This document shows, in pieces, positions 33,259 to 42,603 of a stretch of 64,000 bases of DNA. The translations under genes were made by a program, and so were the position numbers. The notes below the pieces were generated by a model that worked only from the letters and a program-made list of their open reading frames with translations, had not been told where the DNA came from and did no database searches. Source of the stretch: Rhizobium redzepovicii. GTDB lineage: Bacteria; Pseudomonadota; Alphaproteobacteria; Rhizobiales; Rhizobiaceae. The stretch spans positions 33,285 to 97,284 of the forward strand of contig NZ_JAILYH010000023.1 in assembly GCF_019793435.1 (NCBI RefSeq). Reading direction: 5' to 3'. Numbering within the stretch: position 1 is the first letter of the stretch; every line of letters starts with the position of its first letter.

Positions 33259-34568
33259 TGACCGTCGAAGGCGCTCTGGCATTTCTTGCGACATATTGGC
33301 CGGAGATCCTTTCGATCACGGCGCTCGTGCTGATGTCCGCCTTCTTTTCCGGCTCGGAAACCGCGCTGACCGCGGTTTCGCGCAGCCGTATCCATACGCT
33401 TGAAGTCAACGGCGACGAACGCGCCGGCATCGTCCGGCAGCTGATCGAGCGGCGCGACCGGCTGATCGGCGCGCTGTTGATCGGCAACAATCTCGCCAAT
33501 ATCCTCTCCTCCTCGATTGCTACCAGCCTGTTCCTCGGGCTGTTCGGCAGTTCCGGCGTGGCGCTGGCGACGCTCGCCATGACCGTCATCCTGGTCATCT
33601 TCGCCGAAGTGCTGCCGAAGAGCTGGGCGATTTCGACACCCGACCGTTTCGCGCTTGCCATCGCCGTACCGGCTAGGCTCTTCGTTCTCGTCGTCGGTCC
33701 GATCTCTTCCTTCGTCAATGCGATCGTCCGGCGGATCCTGGCGCTGTTCGGCATCAACCTCTCGCGGGAGGTATCGATGCTGACGGCGCATGAGGAGCTG
33801 CGCGGTGCCGTCGACCTCCTGCACCGCGAGGGATCGGTGGTGAAGGCCGACCGCGACCGGCTGGGCGGCGTGCTCGATCTCGGCGAGCTCGAACTCTCCG
33901 ACATCATGGTCCACCGCACGGCAATGCGGGCGATCAACGCCGACGATCCGCCTGAGGCGGTGGTGCGCGCCATTCTCGAAAGTCCCTATACGCGCATGCC
34001 TTTGTGGCGGGGCACGATCGACAACATCATCGGCGTCGTTCATGCCAAGGATCTGCTGCGGGCGCTGGCCGAACCGAACATGGAACCGCAGAACCTCGAT
34101 ATCGTGAAGATCGCGCAGAAGCCATGGTTCGTGCCCGACAGCACCAACCTCGAAGACCAGCTCAACGCCTTCCTGCGCCGCAAGCAGCATTTCGCCGTCG
34201 TCGTCGACGAATATGGCGAGGTGCAGGGCATCGTCACGCTCGAGGATATTCTCGAGGAAATCGTCGGTGACATTTCCGACGAGCACGATATCGAGATCCA
34301 GGGTGTGCGCCAGGAGGCCGACGGTTCGGTCGTCGTCGACGGCGGCGTGCCGATCCGCGACTTGAACCGCGCGCTCGACTGGAACCTGCCCGACGAGGAG
34401 GCGACGACGATTGCCGGCCTGGTCATCCATGAATCGATGACCATTCCGGAAGAGCGCCAGGCCTTCACCTTTTACGGCAAGCGTTTCATCGTCATGAAGC
34501 GTGAGAAGAACCGCATCACCAAGCTGCGCATCCGCCCCGCCGGGGAAGACGGCGCAAAACCGGTCTGA
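33258..34568 (+). CDS. CorC/TlyC-like transporter (CNNM, CBS pair, CorC_HlyC domains)
   Basis: A 436-aa inner-membrane protein. Residues about 5-200 are the CNNM/DUF21 region with hydrophobic segments (ALVLMSAFFSGSETALTAVS at the start). Residues about 215-340 are two CBS domains that sense nucleotides or Mg. Residues about 350-430 are the CorC_HlyC domain. Relatives move magnesium or cobalt; the older name hemolysin TlyC is misleading. It is the third gene of the aroK-aroB unit. Confidence 0.87.
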   Translation: MTVEGALAFLATYWPEILSITALVLMSAFFSGSETALTAVSRSRIHTLEVNGDERAGIVRQLIERRDRLIGALLIGNNLANILSSSIATSLFLGLFGSSGVALATLAMTVILVIFAEVLPKSWAISTPDRFALAIAVPARLFVLVVGPISSFVNAIVRRILALFGINLSREVSMLTAHEELRGAVDLLHREGSVVKADRDRLGGVLDLGELELSDIMVHRTAMRAINADDPPEAVVRAILESPYTRMPLWRGTIDNIIGVVHAKDLLRALAEPNMEPQNLDIVKIAQKPWFVPDSTNLEDQLNAFLRRKQHFAVVVDEYGEVQGIVTLEDILEEIVGDISDEHDIEIQGVRQEADGSVVVDGGVPIRDLNRALDWNLPDEEATTIAGLVIHESMTIPEERQAFTFYGKRFIVMKREKNRITKLRIRPAGEDGAKPV

Positions 34569-34610
34569 CCCGGCTTGGACTATCGGCGATCAGTCTCCAT
34601 ATAGGCTTTG

Positions 34611-34892
34611 TTACCAGCGGGTCGGCTCATTCGGTGCTGCCGGTTCGACGGCCAGCGCATGCAGGCCGGCATCGAGTTCCGGTTTCAAGAGGTCGGTGAT
34701 CGCCCGGTGACGCGCCAGTCGCGACATGCCGGCGAATTTGGCAGAGACGATCCTCACCCGCATATGGGTTTCGCCGGTGCCGGTGATGTCGGGCTGATGG
34801 CCGGCATGCAGATGGCTTTCGTCGACGACGCTCAGGCGCTCCGGCGCGAAGGCTTCGACTAGTTTTTCTTCGATGCGGGTTCGCAGGGTCAT
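34611..34892 (-). CDS. BolA family protein
   Basis: 93 aa from ATG 34892. The BolA fold is seen in IEEKLVEAFAPERLSVVDES, then the conserved HAGH (residues 29-32) and FAGMSRLARHRAI, where the histidines bind a [2Fe-2S] cluster with a monothiol glutaredoxin. BolA proteins act in iron-sulfur handling and stress morphology. Divergent from the J-domain gene, with about 100 bases between starts, so the two may share a control region. Confidence 0.9.
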   Translation of the reverse strand: MTLRTRIEEKLVEAFAPERLSVVDESHLHAGHQPDITGTGETHMRVRIVSAKFAGMSRLARHRAITDLLKPELDAGLHALAVEPAAPNEPTRW

Positions 34893-34994
34893 CGTCCGGT
34901 CTTGCTTCGCGAAAAAGGTTCCCACCAAGCCAGCAACAAACCCGTTTGTCAATTCTTGTTGTCGCCTCGCGACAGCCTCATAATTAGCACCACC

Positions 34995-35612
34995 ATGAGA
35001 CTTGATTCCAAATATTTCGATCGCATCCGAACACGCCGCAAACGCGAGCAGGAGACAGAGCAGGCGCCGCCTACCTGTCAATGGGATGGCTGCGACAAAA
35101 AAGGCTCGCATCGCGCTCCTGTCGGACGCAATGCGGAAGGCCAGTTCTTTTTGTTCTGCTTCGAGCACGTCAAGGACTACAACAAGGGCTACAATTATTT
35201 CTCCGGTCTGTCGGACGGCGAGATCGCCCGCTACCAGAAAGAAGCGATCACCGGCCACCGGCCGACCTGGACCGTCGGCGTCAACAAGTCGGCGAAGGAC
35301 AGTCCGCTGCATTCGGAGGTCCGCTCCGGCGCCTATAGCCGCGTTCGCGATCCCTTCGGCTTCGTCAAGGAAGGCGGCAAGGGCAGCGGGCCGCGGTTTC
35401 CCCAGGCGCGCAAGCTGAAATCGCTGGAAACCAAGGCCTTCGATACGATGGGTCTCGATGGCAATGCGACCTCGGCGGAGATCAAGAGCCGCTACAAGGA
35501 GCTGGTCAAGAAGCACCATCCTGACGCCAATGGCGGCGACCGCGGCTCGGAGGAGCGTTTCCGCGCCGTCATCCAGGCCTATCAATTGTTGAAGCAGAAC
35601 GGTTTTTGTTAG
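34995..35612 (+). CDS. J-domain (DnaJ-like) protein
   Basis: 205 aa from ATG 34995. The J domain is C-terminal: residues about 150-205 with the HPD motif in KKHHPDANGG, which activates DnaK-type ATPases. The N-terminal 140 residues are basic and unique to this rhizobial family, with two cysteines and a histidine (CQWDGCDKKGSH) that could bind zinc. The reversed order, J domain last, is typical for this group next to bolA. The client is unknown. Confidence 0.87.
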   Translation: MRLDSKYFDRIRTRRKREQETEQAPPTCQWDGCDKKGSHRAPVGRNAEGQFFLFCFEHVKDYNKGYNYFSGLSDGEIARYQKEAITGHRPTWTVGVNKSAKDSPLHSEVRSGAYSRVRDPFGFVKEGGKGSGPRFPQARKLKSLETKAFDTMGLDGNATSAEIKSRYKELVKKHHPDANGGDRGSEERFRAVIQAYQLLKQNGFC

Positions 35613-35921
35613 TTCCCGTCCTTGCTCTTGGGCTTCAATCGGGTATGGTCCAAATCGGCTGAGGCCGCAGGCAAACGCGGCTCATATTTGTGCGTTTTCC
35701 CGACATCGCCTCCGCCGACCTTCCGGACGCGGCGTTTCTTGTCCGGGACTCTTTCAAGAATGCTCGCACGCGGTCATTATCCCGCCGAGGTTTCGTTTCA
35801 GTCCCGGAGAAGCATCGCCGACGTTCCGACCTGGACGGGCGCGGAATAAAATCGCGGCGTCACGGTTGCGACATGGCCTGAGACAGTATGGCCGGGTGGC
35901 ATCACCCGCCTTGGAGACATG
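35613..35921. other. 309-base gap before cobS
   Basis: No gene or convincing RNA is seen. I looked for a cobalamin riboswitch because cobST follow, but found no B12-box-like sequence. A promoter for cobS should lie here. GGAG stands 5 bases before ATG 35922. Confidence 0.45.
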
Positions 35922-36914
35922 ATGAGCAAGATCGACCTCGATATATCTGAACTGCCCGATACCACCGTTTCGGTCCGCGAGGCCTTCGGCATCGATTCCG
36001 ACATCCGCGTTCCCGCCTACAGCAAGGGCGACGCCTATGTGCCGGACCTCGACACCGATTACCTCTTCGACCGCGACACGACGCTCGCCATTCTTGCAGG
36101 CTTCGCCCATAACCGCCGCGTGATGATCTCCGGCTATCACGGCACCGGCAAGTCCTCGCATATCGAGCAGGTCGCGGCGCGGCTCAACTGGCCCTGCGTG
36201 CGCATCAACCTCGACAGCCATGTCAGCCGTATCGATCTCGTCGGCAAGGATGCCATCGTCGTCAAGGATGGGCTGCAGGTCACCGAATTCAAGGACGGCA
36301 TCCTGCCTTGGGCCTATCAGCACAATGTGGCGCTGGTCTTCGACGAATATGATGCCGGCCGCCCCGATGTGATGTTCGTTATCCAGCGCGTGCTGGAATC
36401 TTCCGGCCGCCTGACATTGCTCGACCAGAGCCGCGTCATCCGGCCGCACCCGGCCTTCCGCCTGTTTGCGACCGCCAATACGATCGGTCTCGGCGACACC
36501 ACGGGCCTCTATCACGGCACGCAGCAGATCAACCAGGCGCAGATGGACCGCTGGTCGATCGTCACGACGCTGAACTATCTGCCGCATGATCACGAAGTGA
36601 ATATCGTCGCCGCCAAGGTGAAGAGCTTCGGCAAGGACAGGGAAGGCCGCGACACCGTTTCGAAGATGGTTCGTGTCGCCGATCTGACGCGCGCTGCCTT
36701 CATGAACGGTGATCTCTCCACCGTCATGAGCCCACGTACCGTCATCACCTGGGCCGAGAATGCCGAGATCTTCGGGGATCTCGCCTTCGCCTTCCGCGTC
36801 ACCTTCCTCAACAAGTGCGACGAGCTGGAGCGGCCTCTGGTCGCCGAGCACTATCAGCGGGCCTTCGGCGTCGAGCTGAAGGAAAGTGCCGCCAATATCG
36901 TTCTCGGAGCCTGA
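35922..36914 (+). CDS. cobS: Aerobic cobaltochelatase subunit CobS
   Basis: 330 aa from ATG 35922; the ATG three bases earlier is too close to the GGAG. An AAA+ ATPase of the MoxR type with Walker A GYHGTGKSSH at about residues 72-81 and Walker B LVFDEYDAG. With CobT and CobN it inserts cobalt into hydrogenobyrinate diamide in aerobic B12 synthesis. cobT begins 12 bases downstream. Confidence 0.95.
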   Translation: MSKIDLDISELPDTTVSVREAFGIDSDIRVPAYSKGDAYVPDLDTDYLFDRDTTLAILAGFAHNRRVMISGYHGTGKSSHIEQVAARLNWPCVRINLDSHVSRIDLVGKDAIVVKDGLQVTEFKDGILPWAYQHNVALVFDEYDAGRPDVMFVIQRVLESSGRLTLLDQSRVIRPHPAFRLFATANTIGLGDTTGLYHGTQQINQAQMDRWSIVTTLNYLPHDHEVNIVAAKVKSFGKDREGRDTVSKMVRVADLTRAAFMNGDLSTVMSPRTVITWAENAEIFGDLAFAFRVTFLNKCDELERPLVAEHYQRAFGVELKESAANIVLGA

Positions 36915-36926
36915 GACCGACCGATC

Positions 36927-38828
36927 ATGGCAGCTCGCGGTGACAATTCGAAAGCAAAGCCCGGCGCTCCCGTCGACGTCGAGCCATTGCGCCGGGCGAT
37001 ATCCGGCTGCGTGCGCTCGGTCGCCGGCGACGGCGATGTCGAGGTGACCTTCGCCAACGAACGTCCTGGCATGACCGGCGAGCGCATCCGGCTGCCGGAG
37101 CTTTCCAAGCGGCCGACGGCGCATGAGCTGGCGGTCACCCGCGGGCTCGGCGATTCCATGGCGCTCCGCCTTGCCTGCCATGACGAGAAGATGCACGCGA
37201 CGATGGCGCCGCAGGGCTCGGATGCCCGGGCGATCTTCGATGTCGTCGAGCAGGCGCGCGTCGAATCGATCGGCGCGCTGCGTATGGAGGGCATGGCGAC
37301 CAACCTGCGCTCCATGACCGAAGAGAAATATTCCAAGGCGAACTTCACCGGCATCGAGCGTCAGGAAGACGCACCGGTCGGCGAAGCCGTTGCGATGATG
37401 GTGCGCGAGAAGCTGACCGGCCAGCGTCCGCCGGCCTCCGCCGGCAAGGTGCTCGACCTCTGGCGCGGCTTCATCGAGGAAAAGGCGGGGGCCGAACTCG
37501 ACAATCTGTCGGGCGCGATCAATGACCAGCAGGCCTTCGCCAAGGTCATCCGCAACATGCTGTCGGCCATGGAAATGGCCGAGGAATACGGCGACGATGA
37601 CAAAGACGCCGACAATGACGACCAGTCGGATCAGGAAGACCAGCCGAGCGGCGACGAGCAGGATCAGGACGAGGTCGACGAGGATGCCGGCACCGATGCC
37701 GCCCCGGTCGAAGACAGCGAAGTCGCCGACGAGCAGATTGAAGACGGTGAGACCGAAGGCGCCGAAATCTCCGACGACGACATGATGGAAGAGGGCGAGG
37801 ACGATTCGGAAACGCCGGGCGAGACCCGCCGTCCGAACACGCCCTTTGCCGATTTCAACGAGAAGGTCGATTATCACGTCTTTACCGAAGAGTTCGACGA
37901 GATCATCACCGCCGAGGAACTCTGCGATGCCGCCGAACTCGAGCGCCTGCGCGCCTTCCTCGACAAGCAGCTGGCGCATCTGCAGGGCGCGGTCGGCCGT
38001 CTCGCCAACCGGCTGCAGCGCCGCCTGATGGCGCAGCAGAACCGCTCCTGGGATTTCGACCTGGAAGAGGGTTATCTCGATCCGGCCCGGCTGCAGCGCA
38101 TCATCATCGATCCGATGCAGGCGCTGTCCTTCAAGATGGAGCGCGACACGCAGTTCCGTGACACGGTCGTCACCCTGCTGATCGACAATTCCGGCTCGAT
38201 GCGCGGCCGGCCGATCACGGTTGCCGCCACCTGCGCCGATATTCTCGCCCGCACGCTGGAGCGCTGCGGCGTCAAGGTCGAGATCCTCGGCTTCACCACC
38301 AAGGCCTGGAAGGGCGGGCAGGCGCGGGAAAGCTGGCTTGCCGGCGGCAAACCCCAGACGCCGGGCCGTCTCAACGACCTGCGCCACATCATCTACAAAT
38401 CGGCCGATGCGCCGTGGCGGCGGGCACGCGCCAATCTCGGGCTGATGATGCGCGAGGGCCTGCTCAAGGAAAATATCGACGGTGAAGCGCTGATCTGGGC
38501 GCATAACCGCCTGCTCGCACGCCGCGAACAGCGCCGCATCCTGATGATGATCTCGGACGGGGCGCCGGTCGACGATTCGACGCTGTCGGTCAATCCGGGC
38601 AATTATCTCGAGCGGCACCTGCGCGCCGTCATCGAACAGATCGAGACACGCTCGCCGGTAGAATTGCTGGCCATCGGCATCGGTCACGACGTGACGCGCT
38701 ACTATCGCCGCGCCGTGACGATCGTCGATGCCGACGAACTTGCCGGCGCGATGACCGAACAGCTCGCCTCGCTGTTCGAAGACCAATCCACCCAGCCGCG
38801 TGGCGGCCGGCTCCGTCGTGCCGGCTGA
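36927..38828 (+). CDS. cobT: Aerobic cobaltochelatase subunit CobT
   Basis: 633 aa, normal length. The N-terminal domain is followed by a very acidic linker at about residues 220-310 (long runs of D and E) and a C-terminal von Willebrand A domain with MIDAS motif D420-N-S-G-S424. CobT forms a hexameric complex with CobS and couples ATP use to cobalt insertion by CobN. Co-transcribed with cobS. Confidence 0.95.
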   Translation: MAARGDNSKAKPGAPVDVEPLRRAISGCVRSVAGDGDVEVTFANERPGMTGERIRLPELSKRPTAHELAVTRGLGDSMALRLACHDEKMHATMAPQGSDARAIFDVVEQARVESIGALRMEGMATNLRSMTEEKYSKANFTGIERQEDAPVGEAVAMMVREKLTGQRPPASAGKVLDLWRGFIEEKAGAELDNLSGAINDQQAFAKVIRNMLSAMEMAEEYGDDDKDADNDDQSDQEDQPSGDEQDQDEVDEDAGTDAAPVEDSEVADEQIEDGETEGAEISDDDMMEEGEDDSETPGETRRPNTPFADFNEKVDYHVFTEEFDEIITAEELCDAAELERLRAFLDKQLAHLQGAVGRLANRLQRRLMAQQNRSWDFDLEEGYLDPARLQRIIIDPMQALSFKMERDTQFRDTVVTLLIDNSGSMRGRPITVAATCADILARTLERCGVKVEILGFTTKAWKGGQARESWLAGGKPQTPGRLNDLRHIIYKSADAPWRRARANLGLMMREGLLKENIDGEALIWAHNRLLARREQRRILMMISDGAPVDDSTLSVNPGNYLERHLRAVIEQIETRSPVELLAIGIGHDVTRYYRRAVTIVDADELAGAMTEQLASLFEDQSTQPRGGRLRRAG

Positions 38829-38852
38829 CGCCGCTGGAAGGAATCGCCCGGA

Positions 38853-39875
38853 ATGACCGCCAGGCGCCTCGGCCGCCTGGCGGCGATCGTCCTCAGCATC
38901 GCCGCCGCAGGCGCTTACCCCGCATGGGCGGGTGACGTGCCGGTCATTAGCCGGCAAATCTCCGATTTCAGGATCGGCTCTTCGGAGACGCGCTTCGGTC
39001 CGCTGGAATTTCTCGGCGGGCTGGAGATGGTGTCCAGCAAAGCGCTGTTCGGCTCGCTCTCCTCCATCCGCTTCCGGCCGGACCAGAAACATTTCGTCGT
39101 GGTCCTCGATACCGGCCAATGGCTGACCGGCAGCATCGAGCGCGACATCAAGGGCAGGCTTTCCGGCCTTTCCAATGTCGAGATCACCGCGATGAAAAAC
39201 AGCGCCGGGCGCAGCTTCGAGGGCAAGGGGCATATGGATGCCGAGGGCCTGGCGTTTGATGGCGGCAGGGTCCTGGTCTCCTTCGAGCAGGATCACCGCG
39301 TCGATGTCTATCCCGATCCGGGTTTTGCCCAATCCGGCGCAATCGCCACTTTGCCGATTCTCATTCCGCGCAAGATGCTGAGCGACAACCGCGGTATCGA
39401 GACCATCACGGTAGCGCCGGCATCGAGCCCGCTCAAGGGCGGCGTGGTCATCGTCTCCGAACGTGGTCTCGACAGCGACGGCAACCGGCTGGCGGCCATT
39501 CTGAGTGGGCCGCTGAAGGGGCGGTTTGCGGTCGCGCGCGACGGCAGCTTCGACGTCACCGATGGCGCCTTTCTGCCGAACGGCGACCTGCTGCTGCTGG
39601 AGCGCCGCTTCAACATGGCCGAAGGCATAGGCATGCGCCTTCGACGCGTCAAGGGCGCCGATATCAAGCCCGGAGCCGTCGTCGACGGCGAACTTTTGCT
39701 CGAAGGCAATTTCAACTCGCAGATCGACAATATGGAAGGGCTCGACGCCTTCCAGGCCGCCGACGGCACGACCCATATCATCCTGGTGTCGGACGACAAT
39801 CATTCGATCCTGCAGCGCAATCTGATGCTGGAGTTCCGGCTTTCCGAACCGGCCGAACACAAAGCGTCAAACTGA
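38853..39875 (+). CDS. Exported esterase-like/phytase-like beta-propeller protein
   Basis: 340 aa. A signal peptide spans about residues 1-29 (AAAGAYPAWA before GDVP). The mature part has the repeated strand pattern of esterase-like activity of phytase proteins: GHMDAEGLAFDGGRVLVSFE, then RGIETITVAP and NMEGLDAFQAADGTTHIILVSDDN. Such proteins are periplasmic and of unclear substrate. It follows cobT by 24 bases and the kinase-like gene follows closely, but no link to cobalamin is evident. Confidence 0.8.
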   Translation: MTARRLGRLAAIVLSIAAAGAYPAWAGDVPVISRQISDFRIGSSETRFGPLEFLGGLEMVSSKALFGSLSSIRFRPDQKHFVVVLDTGQWLTGSIERDIKGRLSGLSNVEITAMKNSAGRSFEGKGHMDAEGLAFDGGRVLVSFEQDHRVDVYPDPGFAQSGAIATLPILIPRKMLSDNRGIETITVAPASSPLKGGVVIVSERGLDSDGNRLAAILSGPLKGRFAVARDGSFDVTDGAFLPNGDLLLLERRFNMAEGIGMRLRRVKGADIKPGAVVDGELLLEGNFNSQIDNMEGLDAFQAADGTTHIILVSDDNHSILQRNLMLEFRLSEPAEHKASN

Positions 39876-39932
39876 TGTCACAGGTCTCGGCTATTCCGCC
39901 CGCGGCATCGGAGCTGGCTTGCGGAGGAAATC

Positions 39933-40499
39933 ATGGTGCATATTCACGTCATGGGCGCGTCCGGTTCCGGCACGACATCGCTCGGCCTTGTGCTCGCCGA
40001 GAGGCTCGATATCGCCCATCTCGACACCGACGATTTCTTCTGGCTGCCGACCGATCCGCCGTTCACGACGCCGAGGGATGCCGACCAGCGCATCCGGCTG
40101 CTGCTCGAGGAGACGGGCCGGCCGGGTGGCTGGGTGCTTTCCGGATCGGCGCTGAAATGGGGCGTGCCGCTCGAGCCGCTCTACGATCTGATCGTCTTCC
40201 TCAGGATCGCGCCGGAGCTTCGGATGGCGCGGATTCGCGCCCGGGAGGTCGCCCGGTACGGAGACAGAATCGGGCCGGGCGGCGACATGGAGGTAAAAAG
40301 CGGGCAATTCCTCGAATGGGCGGCAAGTTACGACACGGCCGGGCCCGAACGCCGCAGTCTTTGCGCGCATGAGCAATGGCTGGAAACGCAGACGGCGCCG
40401 GTGCTGCGGCTCGATTCATCGCATGAGGTCGACAACCTGGCTGCGCAGGTTCTTCTGCATCCGGCCATCGCCGCCGGAGCGGTCCGGCGGCGTTCGTGA
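39933..40499 (+). CDS. P-loop nucleotide/small-molecule kinase-like protein
   Basis: 188 aa with a strong GGAGG ribosome-binding site. Walker A is GASGSGTTS at 9-17, then LDTDDFFWLP (metal/substrate acids) and a lid-like stretch RIRAREVARYGDRI. The build resembles adenylate-kinase or shikimate-kinase-like small kinases found in operons with varied substrates. It could also be a topology-modulation (FlaR-like) protein. The substrate is unknown. Confidence 0.7.
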   Translation: MVHIHVMGASGSGTTSLGLVLAERLDIAHLDTDDFFWLPTDPPFTTPRDADQRIRLLLEETGRPGGWVLSGSALKWGVPLEPLYDLIVFLRIAPELRMARIRAREVARYGDRIGPGGDMEVKSGQFLEWAASYDTAGPERRSLCAHEQWLETQTAPVLRLDSSHEVDNLAAQVLLHPAIAAGAVRRRS

Positions 40500-40505
40500 G
40501 TTGAA

Positions 40506-41141
40506 TCAGCTGGCGCGGGCAGCCTGCATCGGCCGCAGCACGTTCATCAGCGCGCCATAGGGCAGGAGCATGACGAGGCCGACGATCATCTTGACGGCGA
40601 AATCGCCGATCGCCCAGGAGATCCAGCGCGGCGCTTCGGTGGCGAAGACGCCGAGGACGGGAGCTGCCTCAAGCGCGAAGGGCTCGTTCGGGCCGAGGAA
40701 GACGAAAAACGCGGCGAAGGACAGCGAGAAGAACATCACCGTATCGAGTGCCGAACCGATCAGCGAGCCGACGAGCGGCGCGCGCCACCAGGCTTGGCGG
40801 CGGAGGCGGTTGAAGACGGCGATATCGAGCAGCTGGCCGGCGAGATAGGCCGAACCGGAGGCAATGGCGATACGCGGCGCCGAGGTGAAGAAGGACAGCG
40901 TCACGCCGACGACGAAGCCGGCAAAGACGACCTTGCGGGCTGCTTGCGGGCCGAACTGGCGGTTGGTCAGATCGGTGATCAGGAAGGCGACCGGATAGGA
41001 AAAGGCGCCCCAGGTCAGGATATCGGCAAGGTTGATGCCGGCGACTTCGGCGTTCAGCGGAAACTGGACGAGGAAGTTGGAGGCGACGACGACGAGCGTC
41101 ATCAGCGCGACATAGGCGATGGTATAGCGGGTCTTCAGCAT
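40506..41141 (-). CDS. Queuosine precursor transporter (YhhQ/VUT family)
   Basis: 211 aa from ATG 41141, with six hydrophobic segments. Family sequences are ILTWGAFSYPVAFLITDLTN and AYLAGQLLDIAVFNRLRR. YhhQ-type transporters bring in preQ0/preQ1 for the modified tRNA base queuosine. The ATG is preceded by a short pseudoknot-capable leader that resembles a preQ1 switch, which fits the substrate. An upstream in-frame start at 41264 would run through that leader and is unlikely. Confidence 0.85.
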   Translation of the reverse strand: MLKTRYTIAYVALMTLVVVASNFLVQFPLNAEVAGINLADILTWGAFSYPVAFLITDLTNRQFGPQAARKVVFAGFVVGVTLSFFTSAPRIAIASGSAYLAGQLLDIAVFNRLRRQAWWRAPLVGSLIGSALDTVMFFSLSFAAFFVFLGPNEPFALEAAPVLGVFATEAPRWISWAIGDFAVKMIVGLVMLLPYGALMNVLRPMQAARAS

Positions 41142-41167
41142 TTTTTTATCCTGGGTGATGCCACCAG
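41138..41167 (-). promoter_or_regulatory. Candidate preQ1-I-like riboswitch covering the start of the YhhQ gene
   Basis: On the minus strand a hairpin CTGGTG-GCAT-CACCCAG (one bulged C) is followed by GATAAAAAA and then ATGC. The loop GCAT can pair with ATGC at the start codon, giving an H-type pseudoknot with an A-rich linker, the layout of preQ1-I switches. The 3' arm overlaps the AGGA ribosome-binding site. Ligand fit and gene agree, but the loop is shorter than in known examples. Confidence 0.4.
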
Positions 41168-41253
41168 TTGGAGAGATGGACCAGCAAAACAAAAGGCTTG
41201 AGCGGAGGTCATCCGTGCAAGCCTTTCGAAGCCGTATGAAAGAAGGCGGAAGC

Positions 41254-41553
41254 TTAGGCAGCAACAGCCGCTTCGGCGGTCTTCTTGACGATCTGGCGGC
41301 GCAGCAGGCGTGCGCGCATCGACAGCTCGGTTTCGCTGGCCTTCAGCAGGAAGGCATCGAGGCCGCCACGATGCTCGACCGAACGAAGGGCAGCGGCCGA
41401 AACGCGAAGACGGTAACGCTGGTTGAGAGCGTCGGAAATCAGCGTGACCTGGCACAGGTTCGGCAGGAACCGGCGCTTGGTCTTGTTGTTGGCATGGCTG
41501 ACATTGTTACCAGTCAGGACGGCCTTGCCGGTCAATTCGCACACGCGGGACAT
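41254..41553 (-). CDS. rpmB: 50S ribosomal protein L28
   Basis: 99 aa, starting MSRVCELTGKAVLTGNNVSH, the standard alphaproteobacterial L28 opening, with ANNKTKRRFLPNL next. A component of the large ribosomal subunit. The gene stands alone, between the YhhQ gene downstream and the divergent DUF3108 gene upstream. Confidence 0.97.
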   Translation of the reverse strand: MSRVCELTGKAVLTGNNVSHANNKTKRRFLPNLCQVTLISDALNQRYRLRVSAAALRSVEHRGGLDAFLLKASETELSMRARLLRRQIVKKTAEAAVAA

Positions 41554-41795
41554 GGAACACCTATTCTTGTTTTTCTCGGGCCATCGAATTGCCATTCCCG
41601 GCAAAACCAGGCGCGCAATCCAACGGGCATGATTGGAAAGTTGCGGTTCTATAGTCAGACAGGCTGGCCGCGTCAAGCCAAACCTTGGGCTTTCCCGCAA
41701 TTCTGTCAAAAAGCTGCTGTTTTCTTCCCATCAAGGCAGGAGTATAGAGCGCTCTGGCAAAGGCTGCCGGCGCGCGGCAAGACAAGGCTTCACTC

Positions 41796-42572
41796 ATGGC
41801 TCATTCGGGCAGACGGATTTTCATTTCGGCCATCGCAGCGCTGCTTGCCATACCGGCATCGGCGGCCGAAATCCAGCATCGGACGGAATACCGGGTGACG
41901 CTTGCCGGCCTGCCGATCGCGCGCGCCGCGTTTCTGACAAAGATCGAGGACGATCACAGCTATAACATTGCCGGCAGCATCAACTCGGCCGGTCTTGCCG
42001 ATCTGGTAACGACGATTTCGGCCAAAACCAGCGTCACCGGCGTCGTGCGCAACGACAGGCTGCAGGCGCAAAATTATTCGCTCTACTACAAGAGCGGTAA
42101 AAAAGCCCGCGTCTACGAGGTCAGCTACCGCGACGGCAACATCGTCTCGGCGACGACGACACCGCCGCCGAAGCGTCCGAAGAACTGGATCGACGTGACG
42201 CCGCGCGATATGCGCTCGGTGCTCGATCCGATCTCCGGCCTGGTCTTCACCGGCGACACCAAGGTCTGCTCGCAGACGCTGCCGATCTTCGACGGCGAGA
42301 CGCGCATGGATCTGGTGCTGTCGCCGAAGGGCGACGAGGACTTTTCGACCAACGGCTTCAAGGGCAAGGCGGTCGTCTGCGGCGTACGCTTCGTGCCGCG
42401 CTCGGGCTACAAGAAGGGCCGCAAGGACATCGTCTATCTCAGCAAGAGCGACCGGATGGAAATCTGGTTTGCCAAGTCGGACGCGGCAAATGTATACGCT
42501 CCCGTCTATGTGCGCATTCCCACCGAATATGGGATGGTGACGATCACGGCCGTCAAATACGGCAGCAGCTGA
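41796..42572 (+). CDS. DUF3108 exported protein
   Basis: 258 aa with a signal peptide (about residues 1-25, ending IPASAAE). The rest is beta-rich, with the DUF3108 pattern: EYRVTLAGLPIARAAFLT at the start, FDGETRMDLVL in the middle and YAPVYVRIPTEYGMVTITAV at the end. Probably periplasmic or outer-membrane associated. The function of the family is not known. Confidence 0.85.
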   Translation: MAHSGRRIFISAIAALLAIPASAAEIQHRTEYRVTLAGLPIARAAFLTKIEDDHSYNIAGSINSAGLADLVTTISAKTSVTGVVRNDRLQAQNYSLYYKSGKKARVYEVSYRDGNIVSATTTPPPKRPKNWIDVTPRDMRSVLDPISGLVFTGDTKVCSQTLPIFDGETRMDLVLSPKGDEDFSTNGFKGKAVVCGVRFVPRSGYKKGRKDIVYLSKSDRMEIWFAKSDAANVYAPVYVRIPTEYGMVTITAVKYGSS

Positions 42573-42603
42573 CGGAGTTCATGCCTCCGTCAAAGGGGGA
42601 CGG

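Noticed and set aside
35613..35921. Cobalamin riboswitch before cobS
   Set aside because: Looked for because of cobST; no B12-box-like sequence or fitting fold was seen.
35754..39860. 1368-codon open frame on the minus strand
   Set aside because: It runs antisense to cobS, cobT and the phytase-like gene, all of which have clear domains. The translation is rich in H, R, G, D with no domain, an effect of high G+C codon use on the opposite strand.
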